Origin: Pseudomonadota bacterium
GTDB lineage: Bacteria; Pseudomonadota; Gammaproteobacteria; Burkholderiales; Burkholderiaceae_C
DNA: 17,622 bases
Assembly: GCA_023435325.1 (NCBI GenBank)
Contig: JAEYRT010000281.1
Span: 1 to 17,622 of the forward strand
Direction: 5' to 3'
The translations under genes and the position numbers were made by a program. How positions within the stretch are numbered: position 1 is the first letter of the stretch; every line of letters starts with the position of its first letter. Under the pieces are notes generated by a model that did not search any database, was not told where the DNA came from, and saw only the letters and a list, made by a program, of their open reading frames with translations. Below are positions 1 through 7,421 of the stretch, in pieces.

Positions 1-198
1 AATATATTCACCCCATTCAAAGATGGCGATAAACGCATAGGCTTAGAAGGAGGTCTTGGTTTAGGCTTATATATAGCTCAGCAAATCGCTAAAGCACATG
101 GTGGTGAAATAAAAGCTTCTTCAAAAAATGGAACAACCACTTTTAATATAATAATGCCAAGAAAAACAAAAAATGAAATAATTAAAAATATTTATTAA
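1..198 (+). CDS. Sensor histidine kinase, C-terminal ATPase fragment (5' end outside window)
   Basis: Frame 1 is open from the first base to a TAA at 196-198 and gives about 65 residues. The segment NIFTPFKDGDKR followed by GGLGLGLYIAQQIAKAHGG is the F box and G2 box of a GHKL/HATPase_c domain, the ATP-lid region that donates phosphate to the phospho-accepting histidine. The domain closes with TTFNIIMP, the usual last beta strand, and a short Lys/Asn-rich tail. The sensor, HAMP and dimerisation parts lie outside the window, so the signal is unknown. It runs convergently into the response regulator gene and shares four bases with it. The segment is AT-rich, unlike the DNA from ychF onward. The family assignment is firm; partnership with the regulator next door is inferred from proximity only. 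Confidence 0.85.
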   Translation, partial: NIFTPFKDGDKRIGLEGGLGLGLYIAQQIAKAHGGEIKASSKNGTTTFNIIMPRKTKNEIIKNIY

Positions 199-566
199 AT
201 ATTCTCTCTATTCAAAGAATGTTTTTCAATCTTCTCCAATATTGCTTCCAGATCTTCAATCTCAAAAGGTTTAAGCAATGAATGAACATTCTTTCCCCAG
301 TCTTTGGGGTAGTTTCCTAATTCATAACCGGAACAGAGAATAACATTTCTTTCTGGATTCTCTTTCAGTAAAAATTTAGCAAATTCAACCCCAGACATCC
401 CTGGCAAACTGATATCGGTCATCACAACATCAAATTTTTTATTTTTATCTAAATGAATAGCCTCTTCTGCAGATGCACAAGCAATAACTATTCTTTTTTC
501 ACTCTCAATCAATGCTTGAATCGTTTCTCTTAATTCAAAATTATCTTCAACATACAATATTCGCAT
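195..566 (-). CDS. Single-domain response regulator (CheY-like receiver)
   Basis: The gene encodes 123 residues from ATG at 566. The protein starts MRILYVEDN, with the acidic pair that binds Mg2+, has the phosphoacceptor Asp in DVVMTDISLPG (D51), the switch Ser in VILCSGYE and the conserved Lys in SLLKPFE. It is only a receiver domain with no DNA-binding output, so it probably acts by protein contact or inside a phosphorelay. A longer reading from TTG at 599 adds 11 residues. I prefer 566 because receivers normally begin just before the first beta strand and an AAGAAG Shine-Dalgarno-like run lies about 9 bases upstream. It is convergent with the kinase fragment, so the two are not co-transcribed. 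It sits in the AT-rich block, which suggests horizontal origin. Confidence 0.85.
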   Translation of the reverse strand: MRILYVEDNFELRETIQALIESEKRIVIACASAEEAIHLDKNKKFDVVMTDISLPGMSGVEFAKFLLKENPERNVILCSGYELGNYPKDWGKNVHSLLKPFEIEDLEAILEKIEKHSLNRENI

Positions 567-712
567 AAAATGGTTCTTCTTTAAATTCTCTACAAACAAC
601 TATCATTGCAAATATTTCCTATGATTTATGTAGGACCAAGCCCTCCTTTTATTCTTATTTTTTCTCTCATAAAAATTATCTTTATTAAAACTTCAATTCC
701 TTGCTCAGACAT

Positions 713-745
713 AAAAAACCCCTGCAACCGAAGATTGCAGGGGTT
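713..745 (-). terminator. Rho-independent terminator of ychF
   Basis: An 11-bp perfect stem (AACCCCTGCAA at 717-727 pairing with 735-745) has a 7-base loop. Read on the minus strand it is followed by a T run from the A tract at 713-718. It lies 19 bases past the ychF stop and also marks the point where base composition falls to about 31% GC. Confidence 0.9.
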
Positions 746-763
746 AGTCGAGAGGGAGAACGC

Positions 764-1858
764 TTAGACGTTGAACAAGAAATTCATCACGTCACCATCC
801 TTGACGATGTATTCCTTGCCTTCAGCACGCATCTTGCCGGCATCCTTGGCCCCTTGCTCACCCTTGTAGGCAATGAAGTCTTCAAACGCGATGGTTTGTG
901 CACGAATAAAGCCGCGTTCAAAGTCGCCGTGGATCACGCCGGCAGCTTGAGGCGCCGTCGCACCAATGCGTACGGTCCAAGCGCGCACTTCCTTCACGCC
1001 CGCGGTGAAGTAGGTTTGCAGGCCCAACAGACGGAAGCCGGCGCGAATCAGGCGGTTCAAGCCGGGCTCTTCCAGGCCCAACTCCTGCAAGAACATGTCG
1101 CGGTCTTCGTCTTCCATCTCGGCCATTTCGGCTTCGATCTTGGCGCAGATGGCCACCACAGGGGCGCCTTGTGCGTCGGCGTATTCCTTCAGGCGGTCCA
1201 GCAGGGGGTTGTTTTCAAAACCATCTTCGGACACGTTACCCACGAACATCGCTGGTTTGGCCGTGATCAAGCAGAAAGGCTTGAGCAGCGGCGCATCTTC
1301 CTTGGACACCGGTACCACGCGTGCAGGCTTGCCTTCATTCAGCGCAGCCTGGATGGGGGACAGTAACGACACCAGCTTCGCAGCTTCCTTGTCATTGCCA
1401 GACTTGGCAGCCTTGGAATAGCGGTTCAGCGCTTTTTCCACCGTAGCCAAGTCAGCCAAGCACAGCTCGGTCTGAATCACCTCGATATCAGCAATCGGGT
1501 CTACCTTCCCGGCCACGTGGATCACGTTGGGGTCTTCAAAGCAGCGCACCACGTTGACGATGGCATCCGTTTCACGGATGTGGGCCAGGAACTGGTTGCC
1601 CAGACCTTCACCCTTGGAGGCACCAGCCACCAGACCCGCGATGTCCACAAACTCCACAATCGCAGGCACGATGCGCTCGGGCTTGACGATCTCTTCGAGC
1701 TGCTTCAGGCGAGGATCAGGCACTTCCACCACACCGGTGTTAGGCTCGATCGTGCAGAAGGGATAGTTCTCGGCGGCGATGCCAGCCTTGGTCAGCGCGT
1801 TGAAAAGGGTGGACTTGCCAACGTTGGGCAAGCCCACGATGCCGCATTTGAGGCTCAT
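764..1858 (-). CDS. ychF: Redox-regulated ATPase YchF (Obg-related P-loop NTPase)
   Basis: The 364-residue protein matches the full length of the family. Residues 9-17 (GLPNVGKST) form the P-loop, DIAGLVAGASKGEGLGNQF near 72-90 is switch II, and NVSE (208-211) replaces the NKxD motif of GTPases. NxxE at this position is the known signature of ATP-preferring YchF/Ola1 proteins. The C-terminal ~85 residues (from about RAWTVRIG to VMNFLFNV) form the TGS domain. YchF binds the large ribosomal subunit and influences start-site choice and oxidative-stress response in the cytoplasm. A Cys at 35 (NYPFCTIEP) lies in the region reported to be redox sensitive. The ATG start at 1858 directly precedes the conserved MSLKCGIVGLPN. 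A strong terminator follows. The gene appears monocistronic. Confidence 0.97.
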   Translation of the reverse strand: MSLKCGIVGLPNVGKSTLFNALTKAGIAAENYPFCTIEPNTGVVEVPDPRLKQLEEIVKPERIVPAIVEFVDIAGLVAGASKGEGLGNQFLAHIRETDAIVNVVRCFEDPNVIHVAGKVDPIADIEVIQTELCLADLATVEKALNRYSKAAKSGNDKEAAKLVSLLSPIQAALNEGKPARVVPVSKEDAPLLKPFCLITAKPAMFVGNVSEDGFENNPLLDRLKEYADAQGAPVVAICAKIEAEMAEMEDEDRDMFLQELGLEEPGLNRLIRAGFRLLGLQTYFTAGVKEVRAWTVRIGATAPQAAGVIHGDFERGFIRAQTIAFEDFIAYKGEQGAKDAGKMRAEGKEYIVKDGDVMNFLFNV

Positions 1859-2219
1859 GGAAATTCCTTGTGGTTCAATGCACTATCGAGCACCACACCA
1901 ACGTGGCCGAAGTGCCCGATCCGCATGGATGCGAATCTGGTTCTGGAAAGAGATGTGACATGGAACGCTCTGCAAACCGCAGAGTTTTGTGCCAGTTTTG
2001 TCTCTGAAATCTATGCCGATTGTAATGATCAGCGAATCTCTGCAGGCAAGGAGCAGATTGCAACGCAGCAGAACGTCCTGTCCCTCTCCACACTCAAAGA
2101 AAAAGCAATGAAAAAGGCCAGCTCCAAAGAACTGGCCTTTCAAGCATAAAAACAGGCTACAACGCTTATTCAGTAGTCCTTTGCAGCTATGAATTCAGCA
2201 ATAGCTAGTACCCTCCCAC
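1859..2219. other. Non-coding stretch between ychF and the small lipoprotein gene
   Basis: These 361 bases contain no convincing gene. Open frames across them have no family resemblance and no ribosome site. Positions 2111-2140 are the lipoprotein terminator. The rest probably holds the ychF promoter and leader. Two small imperfect inverted repeats are visible: GATCCGCAT/ATGCGAATC around 1918-1937, and CTCTGC/GCAGAG at 1968-1984 followed by TTTT. Their role is unknown. Confidence 0.6.
2111..2140 (-). terminator. Rho-independent terminator of the small lipoprotein gene
   Basis: A 9-bp perfect stem, AAAGGCCAG (2113-2121) with CTGGCCTTT (2132-2140), has a 10-base loop. On the minus strand it ends in five T. 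It lies about 80 bases beyond the stop at 2220. Confidence 0.8.
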
Positions 2220-2522
2220 TTACTGCTTTGCCGCACGCGGCTTGCACTGCAGCTGCAACAAACGGTGGGTGGAGCTGTCCACACTGCTGCCCGGCTCGCG
2301 CAGTGGTCGAATGCGCAAGTCAAGAAACCCGCGTTCGCCGCACAGCTGTTTCAAGGTGGCCTCGCACTTTTGTAGATCGTCATAGCGCATATCGCAGACC
2401 ATGGCGTGCTCATAGTCAGGTTTGGCTACATAAGGCGCGACTTCTTTGGCCATCGGATCCTGCTGCACGGCGCAACCTGCCAACGCCAGTACGGTGCCAA
2501 CTGCCAACATTAAAAACTTCAT
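2220..2522 (-). CDS. Small predicted lipoprotein, function unknown
   Basis: The start at 2522 gives 100 residues. It is supported by a GGAGGAG ribosome site 7 bases upstream and because the protein then opens directly with a lipoprotein signal, MKFLMLAVGTVLALAGC, with lipobox LAGC and the lipidated Cys at 17. An upstream in-frame start at 2552 would put ten odd residues before the signal. The mature part has four more cysteines (43, 53, 61 and 93), which could form two disulfides in the periplasm. I do not recognise a domain. The gene has its own terminator downstream and is about 60 bases from the MOSC gene stop, which it follows on the same strand, so it could be its operon partner. The envelope location is well supported; the function is not. 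Confidence 0.8.
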   Translation of the reverse strand: MKFLMLAVGTVLALAGCAVQQDPMAKEVAPYVAKPDYEHAMVCDMRYDDLQKCEATLKQLCGERGFLDLRIRPLREPGSSVDSSTHRLLQLQCKPRAAKQ

Positions 2523-2582
2523 GATTGAGCTCCTCCAAGATTCGAAGCGCATCTTACTGATGCCACCACGTTGTCTGTCAAT

Positions 2583-3473
2583 TCAGTCAAATTTCAGCAT
2601 CCCACCTACGCTCTGACCCACACTGAGCACTTGACCTACCCCCTGCGCTACCACTGCATTCATTCCGAAAGTGATGGCACCATTCATCCGCGAATCTTGG
2701 CGGTACTGAAAAATGCTCTCTCCAACTTCTGGGCTGTACAGGGCCGTGCGCGGGTCAATATTGGGAATGGGGCAGCACACGCAAGGCTTGCCCAGGCGAA
2801 TGGCCACAGGTTCGGCGCTATCCAGCCACAGGGTATCGATAAAGTCTTCCTCATGCTCGGCAAACCCGTCCAGCACGATATTGGCGCGAAAACGCACGCC
2901 ATCAATCCGAGCATGACCTTTCGCTTGCAAACGGCTGTTCAGCCCCTCAAATGCCGCATGGGTGGTGACCAGTAACGGGTATCCATCGGAAAACTGATTA
3001 GGGGCCTGAATTCCTCCCGTCCACTTGGTATTGGAGAGCCTTTGTTGTGCAGGATCAAACCGGACCAGGCGGCATGTCCTATCCAGCGCCTGGGAGAGCC
3101 ACTGTGCAGCATCGTCCCCCATATCCCATGCGAGCACCTGGCTTTTCCAGACTTGCACGCGTGTCTGTGTCGCGACTTCCATCAAGGGCAAGGCCAGCGT
3201 CACAATCAGATCGGATTGCCCTGGAAAACTCAGGTGCATGCTGCCAGCTTGTAGATCCATGCGAGGCTGGATCAATGCCATCTGCGCAGTTTCGCGCTGG
3301 GTCAGAAATACCCCCTGCTCATCCACCACCATCCATGCCCGATCCCATTCCAGCCCTGTCGGGAGCAATGTGGCCGAAGTGACAGAAATACCTGCGCAGG
3401 ATTTGATGGGAAATATCCACAATGCACCGATGGTGCCTCTTACATCAGTATGGTCAAAACAAGATGGTGTCAT
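2583..3473 (-). CDS. MOSC domain-containing protein (YcbX/mARC-like)
   Basis: The 296-residue protein has a MOSC N-terminal beta-barrel at about 12-120 (GTIGALWIFPIKSCAGISV, then DRAWMVVDEQGVFLTQRE) and a MOSC domain at about 135-290. Family hallmarks include RFRANIVLDGF (194-204) and GKPCVCCPIPNIDPRT (228-243). One of C231/C233/C234 is the expected sulfur ligand to the molybdenum cofactor in the YcbX/mARC family. Such proteins reduce N-hydroxylated compounds in the cytoplasm, usually with a ferredoxin or flavin partner. No 2Fe-2S domain is fused here, so the electron donor must be separate. The ATG at 3473 lacks a strong ribosome site. The gene diverges from the UbiH-like gene across about 105 bases that must hold both promoters. 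Confidence 0.9.
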   Translation of the reverse strand: MTPSCFDHTDVRGTIGALWIFPIKSCAGISVTSATLLPTGLEWDRAWMVVDEQGVFLTQRETAQMALIQPRMDLQAGSMHLSFPGQSDLIVTLALPLMEVATQTRVQVWKSQVLAWDMGDDAAQWLSQALDRTCRLVRFDPAQQRLSNTKWTGGIQAPNQFSDGYPLLVTTHAAFEGLNSRLQAKGHARIDGVRFRANIVLDGFAEHEEDFIDTLWLDSAEPVAIRLGKPCVCCPIPNIDPRTALYSPEVGESIFQYRQDSRMNGAITFGMNAVVAQGVGQVLSVGQSVGGMLKFD

Positions 3474-3578
3474 GCATTAATTGTTACTCGCAATGGCATT
3501 GCGCCAAGGACACTGTCATCTTGGCTTCGGGAAACCGTCCTGCCGAAACCAGCCCTCAGCCCTCCTACAATGAGAGCC

Positions 3579-4718
3579 ATGGCGCAAACCTTTGATGTAT
3601 GTATCCGCGGGGCTGGCATTGTCGGCCGAACTTTGGCACTTTTGCTGGCACGTGAGCGCCTGCGCGTTGCACTGGTGGCCGCGCCGCGCGCGCCGGATAC
3701 GCAATCCGATGTACGGGCCTACGCCCTGAACAGCAATTCCAAGCAATTGCTTGATGCATTACGGACTTGGCCTGATGCGTCCTGTGTCACCGCTGTCAAG
3801 CACATGGAAGTGCACGGCGACGTCGATGGCAGCGTGCACTTTGATGCTGCTGCCCAGGGCGTGGATGCACTGGCCTGGATTGTGGACGTTCCGGCGCTGG
3901 AGCAACGCCTGGCGGAAGCGGTGCGCTATCAGCCCCAGGTTGAAGTGGTGGCTGAGCCAGTGGTTGCGCCCTTGACAGCCATCTGCGAGGGTCGTGCCAG
4001 CGTGACCCGAGCAGAACTTGGGGTGGACTTTGACATCACGCCGTATGCCCAACATGCCATTGCCACACGCCTGCGCTGCGAGCTGCCCCACGCACAGGTC
4101 GCGCGGCAATGGTTCTCGCCCCAGGGCATTCTGGCCTTTCTGCCTCTGGAAGGAGAGGATGGGCATAGCGTTGCCGTGGTGTGGTCGGTGCACCAAGGTG
4201 AAGTGCAATCCTGGCTGGATGCCGATGATCTTGCTTTCACCCAAACGTTGATGGAAATCAGCCAGGGTTCGTTGGGTACGCTGGAATTGCAAGGCCCCCG
4301 CATGTCCTGGCCCCTGCAACAAGCCACGGCCAAACGTTGGTGCGGCCCGATTCCCGGCACGTCACAAGCGCGCACGCCCACCAGCTGGGTGCTTGCAGGA
4401 GATGCGGCTCACAATGTGCACCCTCTGGCAGGTCAGGGACTGAATATTGGTCTGGCGGATGTGCAAGCGCTGGCGCGCATTCTGCGCACCCGGGAAGAAT
4501 GGCGCAGCACAGGAGACCTGAAACTGCTGCGCCGCTATGAGCGCGAACGCAAGGCGGGGCTGGCTCCGCTTGGCATGGCGATGGATGGCCTGCAGCAACT
4601 GTTCACCCGCAGCGAAGCGCCGCTGCAAACCCTCAGAAACTGGGGACTACGCAGCTTCGAGCGCAGCGGCTTGCTCAAAGACTGGACAGCCCGCCAAGCC
4701 ATGGGCCTGGAACGCTAA
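3579..4718 (+). CDS. FAD-dependent hydroxylase of the UbiH/UbiF/VisC/COQ6 family
   Basis: From ATG at 3579 the protein has 379 residues, a normal length for the family. IRGAGIVGRTLALLLA (G11-x-G13-x-x-G16) is the N-terminal Rossmann motif that binds the ADP part of FAD. GDAAHNVHPLAGQGLNIG (274-291) is the family signature that contacts the flavin ribityl chain. Such enzymes hydroxylate the ring of ubiquinone precursors at the inner membrane face. Which ring carbon it acts on cannot be told from sequence alone. The middle motif normally ADGxxS reads CEGRAS (136-141). ATG at 3570, three codons earlier, is an alternative start; GAGAG lies just before 3579. dsbC follows after 74 bases in the same direction. 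Confidence 0.88.
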   Translation: MAQTFDVCIRGAGIVGRTLALLLARERLRVALVAAPRAPDTQSDVRAYALNSNSKQLLDALRTWPDASCVTAVKHMEVHGDVDGSVHFDAAAQGVDALAWIVDVPALEQRLAEAVRYQPQVEVVAEPVVAPLTAICEGRASVTRAELGVDFDITPYAQHAIATRLRCELPHAQVARQWFSPQGILAFLPLEGEDGHSVAVVWSVHQGEVQSWLDADDLAFTQTLMEISQGSLGTLELQGPRMSWPLQQATAKRWCGPIPGTSQARTPTSWVLAGDAAHNVHPLAGQGLNIGLADVQALARILRTREEWRSTGDLKLLRRYERERKAGLAPLGMAMDGLQQLFTRSEAPLQTLRNWGLRSFERSGLLKDWTARQAMGLER

Positions 4719-4792
4719 GCGCGCTGCCTGGAACCTTTTGTGCTTGCTGCTAATCCATACCTATCATTCCATTACGCACCGGAACTTTTGCC

Positions 4793-5506
4793 ATGAAATT
4801 GTTTGCCACTGCTTTGCTGGCTACTGCAGCTTGGGGTGGTGCCATCGCTGCACAACCTGAAGACCAAATCACCAAGACTCTGGCAGAGCGCATTCCCCAG
4901 TTGCAAAAGGTCGATGAAGTCAAAGCCACGCCCATGAAGGGCTTGTACGAAGTACGTATCGGCACCGACGTTTTCTACTCCAATGCCACGGGCGATTACC
5001 TGATCCAAGGCGAGTTGATTGACACCAAGGCACAGCGCAACCTGACGGAAGACCGCATCAACCAGTTGACAGCCGTAGACTTCAAGCAGCTGCCCTTTGA
5101 TGACGCCATCAAAATTGTGCGCGGCAAAGGAGAACGACAGATTGCGGTGTTTGAAGACCCCAACTGCGGCTATTGCAAGCGCTTCGAGCGGGATTTACAG
5201 AACGTGGACAACGTAACCATCCACATGTTTCTCTACCCCATTCTGAGCCGCGACTCGGTGGAAAAATCGCGCAACATCTGGTGCGCCAAGGACAGCGCTG
5301 CGGCTTGGCATAACTACATGCTCAAGGACAAGGCACCTGCCGCAGCCAGCTGCGATATCGATGCCATTCAGCGCAATCTGGCTTTGGGTCGCAAGCACAA
5401 AATCACGGGCACTCCAACCCTGATCTTTGCAGACAACTCCCGCGTTCCCGGCGCCATACCCGCTCACGAGGTGGAAAAGTACCTCGCTGCAGCACACAAA
5501 AATTAA
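4793..5506 (+). CDS. dsbC: Thiol:disulfide isomerase DsbC
   Basis: The 237-residue protein has a signal peptide (MKLFATALLATAAWGGAIAA, cut after about residue 20), an N-terminal dimerisation domain (about 22-85), a linker helix and a thioredoxin fold. The active site is C125-G-Y-C128, preceded by EDPN, and the cis-proline loop is GTP (206-208). C164 and C187 match the second, structural disulfide of DsbC. The protein isomerises wrong disulfides in periplasmic proteins and is kept reduced by DsbD, which is not in this window. The start is fixed by the signal peptide; GGAA lies about 10 bases upstream. It lies 74 bases after the flavin hydroxylase gene, so co-transcription is possible. Confidence 0.95.
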   Translation: MKLFATALLATAAWGGAIAAQPEDQITKTLAERIPQLQKVDEVKATPMKGLYEVRIGTDVFYSNATGDYLIQGELIDTKAQRNLTEDRINQLTAVDFKQLPFDDAIKIVRGKGERQIAVFEDPNCGYCKRFERDLQNVDNVTIHMFLYPILSRDSVEKSRNIWCAKDSAAAWHNYMLKDKAPAAASCDIDAIQRNLALGRKHKITGTPTLIFADNSRVPGAIPAHEVEKYLAAAHKN

Positions 5507-5519
5507 GCAATTGATCAAC

Positions 5520-5543
5520 ACAGGCTGCCTTGGCAGCCTGTTT
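5520..5543 (+). terminator. Stem-loop after dsbC, possible weak terminator
   Basis: ACAGGCTGCC (5520-5529) and GGCAGCCTGT (5532-5541) form a perfect GC-rich stem, closing with a CTTG tetraloop if the inner pair opens. Only three T follow, so termination may be partial and allow read-through into the peptidase gene 50 bases on. Confidence 0.5.
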
Positions 5544-5592
5544 CACTTGCACACCTGTGCCGTGCTGCACTGCTTCCGGATTTCTGAAGACC

Positions 5593-7347
5593 ATGCCCAC
5601 TTCCTCTGCCCCTTTGCACTACTGCGTTCAGCTTCATGATTTGCACGCCCACTTGTACCGTGTCACGCTGACCATTGCCCAGCCCAGCGTCAAGCAACGT
5701 GTCTCTTTGCCTGTGTGGATCCCCGGTAGCTATTTGGTGCGCGAATTCGCCAAGAACTTGCACAACCTGCAGGCCCACCAGTCAGGCGTAGCTGTGAAAG
5801 TGCAGCAGTTGAGCAAGCATGCCTGGGAGCTGGGTTGCCAGGCAGGCGAGGCTTTGGTGTTGCAATACGAAGTGAGCGCCTATGACACCTCCGTGCGCAC
5901 CGCCTGGCTCGATCAGCGCCGCGGTTTTTTCAATGGCACCAGTTTGCTGCTGCGTGTGCACGGCCAGGAAGGGCAGGGCCATCACCTGCAGGTACGAGCA
6001 CCTGCCCAAATGCCGCAATGGAAGCTTGCCACAGGCATGACGGCCATTGCGGTGGATGGGCAAGGCTTTGGCACTTACGCAGCCAGCAATTACGACGAAC
6101 TGGTGGACTGCCCTGTAGAGATGGGTGACTTCTGGAGCGGCAGCTTCACCGCCTGCGGGGTGCCGCACCGCTTTGTCGTGGCAGGTGCACCGGCTTCTTT
6201 TGACGGAGAAAGGCTGCTGCGCGACACGCAAAAGATTTGCGAGGCGGAAATCAATTTCTGGGGTGTAACCCCACATGCCAACTATGTGTTCATGCTGAAC
6301 GTGACACACGATGGCTATGGCGGTTTGGAGCACTGCAACTCAACGGCTCTCATCTGCAGTCGTCCTGATTTGCCGCGCATCGGTGTGGACAAGGCCAGTG
6401 ATGGTTATGTGCAGTTGCTGGGCCTGATCAGCCACGAGTACTTCCACACTTGGAATGTCAAGCGCCTGCGTCCTGCCGAACTGGCGCCCTGCAATTACGA
6501 CCAGGAAAACTACACGCAACTGCTGTGGTTCTTTGAAGGCTTTACCAGCTACTACGATGACTTGCTGCTGCGCCGTGCAGGGGTGATTGACAACGCGGTT
6601 TACCTGAAACTCATCACCAAAACCCTGAACCACGTACAGCAAACTCCTGGGCGCAAGGTGCAAAGTGTGGCAGAAGCCAGCTTTGATGCCTGGGTGAAGT
6701 ATTACCGCCAGGATGAAAACACGGCCAATGCCACGGTGAGCTACTACACCAAGGGCGCCTTGGTGGCGATGTGCCTGGATTTGAAGCTACGCCAAGAAGG
6801 GCGCACCACGCTGGATGCTGTGATGCGAGGCCTGTGGGCACGCTGCCAGGGGGCGGCCATGACCGAAGCCGACGTGCTGGCGGTGCTGCAGGAGCAGAGT
6901 GGCCGCAGTTGGGAAGCAGAAATCCAGGCCTGGGTCCATGGCAAAGAAGACCTGCCCCTGCCCGAACTGCTGTCAGCCCATGGTGTGCAGGCCGCTGCCG
7001 ACCGCCCTGCTCCCGCACAAGCCCTGGGGCTGCGCGTGCAGGAAAGCCACAGCATCATCATCAAGCAGGTCATGCGCGGCAGTTTGGCCGAGCAAGCCGG
7101 CATGATGGCCGGCGACGAATGGTATGGCATTGAACTGCCCGGGCAGCCCCAGGCTTGGCGCCTGAGCAAACTGGAAGAGCTGGACCTGTATGTGGCCCGC
7201 GGAACCGCTAGCATCACCGCCTTGATCGCACGTGACCGCCAGTTGCTGCGCCTGACCCTGCCGCTTTCCGATGCGCAGGCCCCCGTTTCCAACTACACAC
7301 TCACTGTCACCGATGCAGCGGTGCTGGATCGCTGGCTGTCGCTGTAA
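5593..7347 (+). CDS. M61 family metallopeptidase with PDZ domain (glycyl aminopeptidase-like)
   Basis: The protein has 584 residues from ATG at 5593. The in-frame upstream extension to 5530 overlaps the dsbC stem-loop and has no family resemblance. An N-terminal beta domain (about 5-165) is followed by the catalytic domain with the zinc motif HEYFH (281-285, in LISHEYFHTWNVKRLRP) and the downstream Glu ligand E315 in WFFEGFTSYY. GGLEH near 243-247 is also typical of M61. A C-terminal PDZ domain spans about 476-560 (HSIIIKQVMRGSLAEQAGMMAGDEW). The characterised family member cleaves N-terminal Gly or Ala. No signal peptide is visible, so the protein is probably cytoplasmic; the substrate here is unknown. 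Confidence 0.93.
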   Translation: MPTSSAPLHYCVQLHDLHAHLYRVTLTIAQPSVKQRVSLPVWIPGSYLVREFAKNLHNLQAHQSGVAVKVQQLSKHAWELGCQAGEALVLQYEVSAYDTSVRTAWLDQRRGFFNGTSLLLRVHGQEGQGHHLQVRAPAQMPQWKLATGMTAIAVDGQGFGTYAASNYDELVDCPVEMGDFWSGSFTACGVPHRFVVAGAPASFDGERLLRDTQKICEAEINFWGVTPHANYVFMLNVTHDGYGGLEHCNSTALICSRPDLPRIGVDKASDGYVQLLGLISHEYFHTWNVKRLRPAELAPCNYDQENYTQLLWFFEGFTSYYDDLLLRRAGVIDNAVYLKLITKTLNHVQQTPGRKVQSVAEASFDAWVKYYRQDENTANATVSYYTKGALVAMCLDLKLRQEGRTTLDAVMRGLWARCQGAAMTEADVLAVLQEQSGRSWEAEIQAWVHGKEDLPLPELLSAHGVQAAADRPAPAQALGLRVQESHSIIIKQVMRGSLAEQAGMMAGDEWYGIELPGQPQAWRLSKLEELDLYVARGTASITALIARDRQLLRLTLPLSDAQAPVSNYTLTVTDAAVLDRWLSL

Positions 7348-7379
7348 CGTTGCACACGCCCGCTGCCGGGTGCTTGGGT

Positions 7380-7408
7380 ATAGTCATGTGTGCCATACAC
7401 ATGACTAT
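7380..7408. promoter_or_regulatory. 29-base perfect inverted repeat upstream of the enoyl-CoA hydratase gene
   Basis: ATAGTCATGTGT (7380-7391) and ACACATGACTAT (7397-7408) are perfect 12-base arms around GCCAT. The repeat ends two bases before the AGGAG ribosome site and includes TATAGT (7379-7384), which resembles a -10 box. It could be an operator for a dimeric repressor or an RNA hairpin controlling translation. No T run follows, so it is a poor terminator. Confidence 0.6.
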
Positions 7409-7421
7409 TAGGAGATAAGCC

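Noticed and set aside
567..599. Extended N-terminus for the response regulator from TTG at 599
   Set aside because: The extra residues (MFVENLKKNHF) precede a standard receiver start, and no ribosome site is placed correctly for TTG, while AAGAAG precedes ATG at 566.
640..647. An AGGAGG-like ribosome site on the minus strand in the AT-rich leader
   Set aside because: The nearest start codon after it (TTG) opens only a six-codon frame that stops at once; there is no gene to attach it to.
1883..2143. Minus-strand open frame of 86 residues upstream of ychF
   Set aside because: It begins inside the lipoprotein terminator, has no convincing ribosome site, and its sequence is full of Cys and Arg with no family resemblance.
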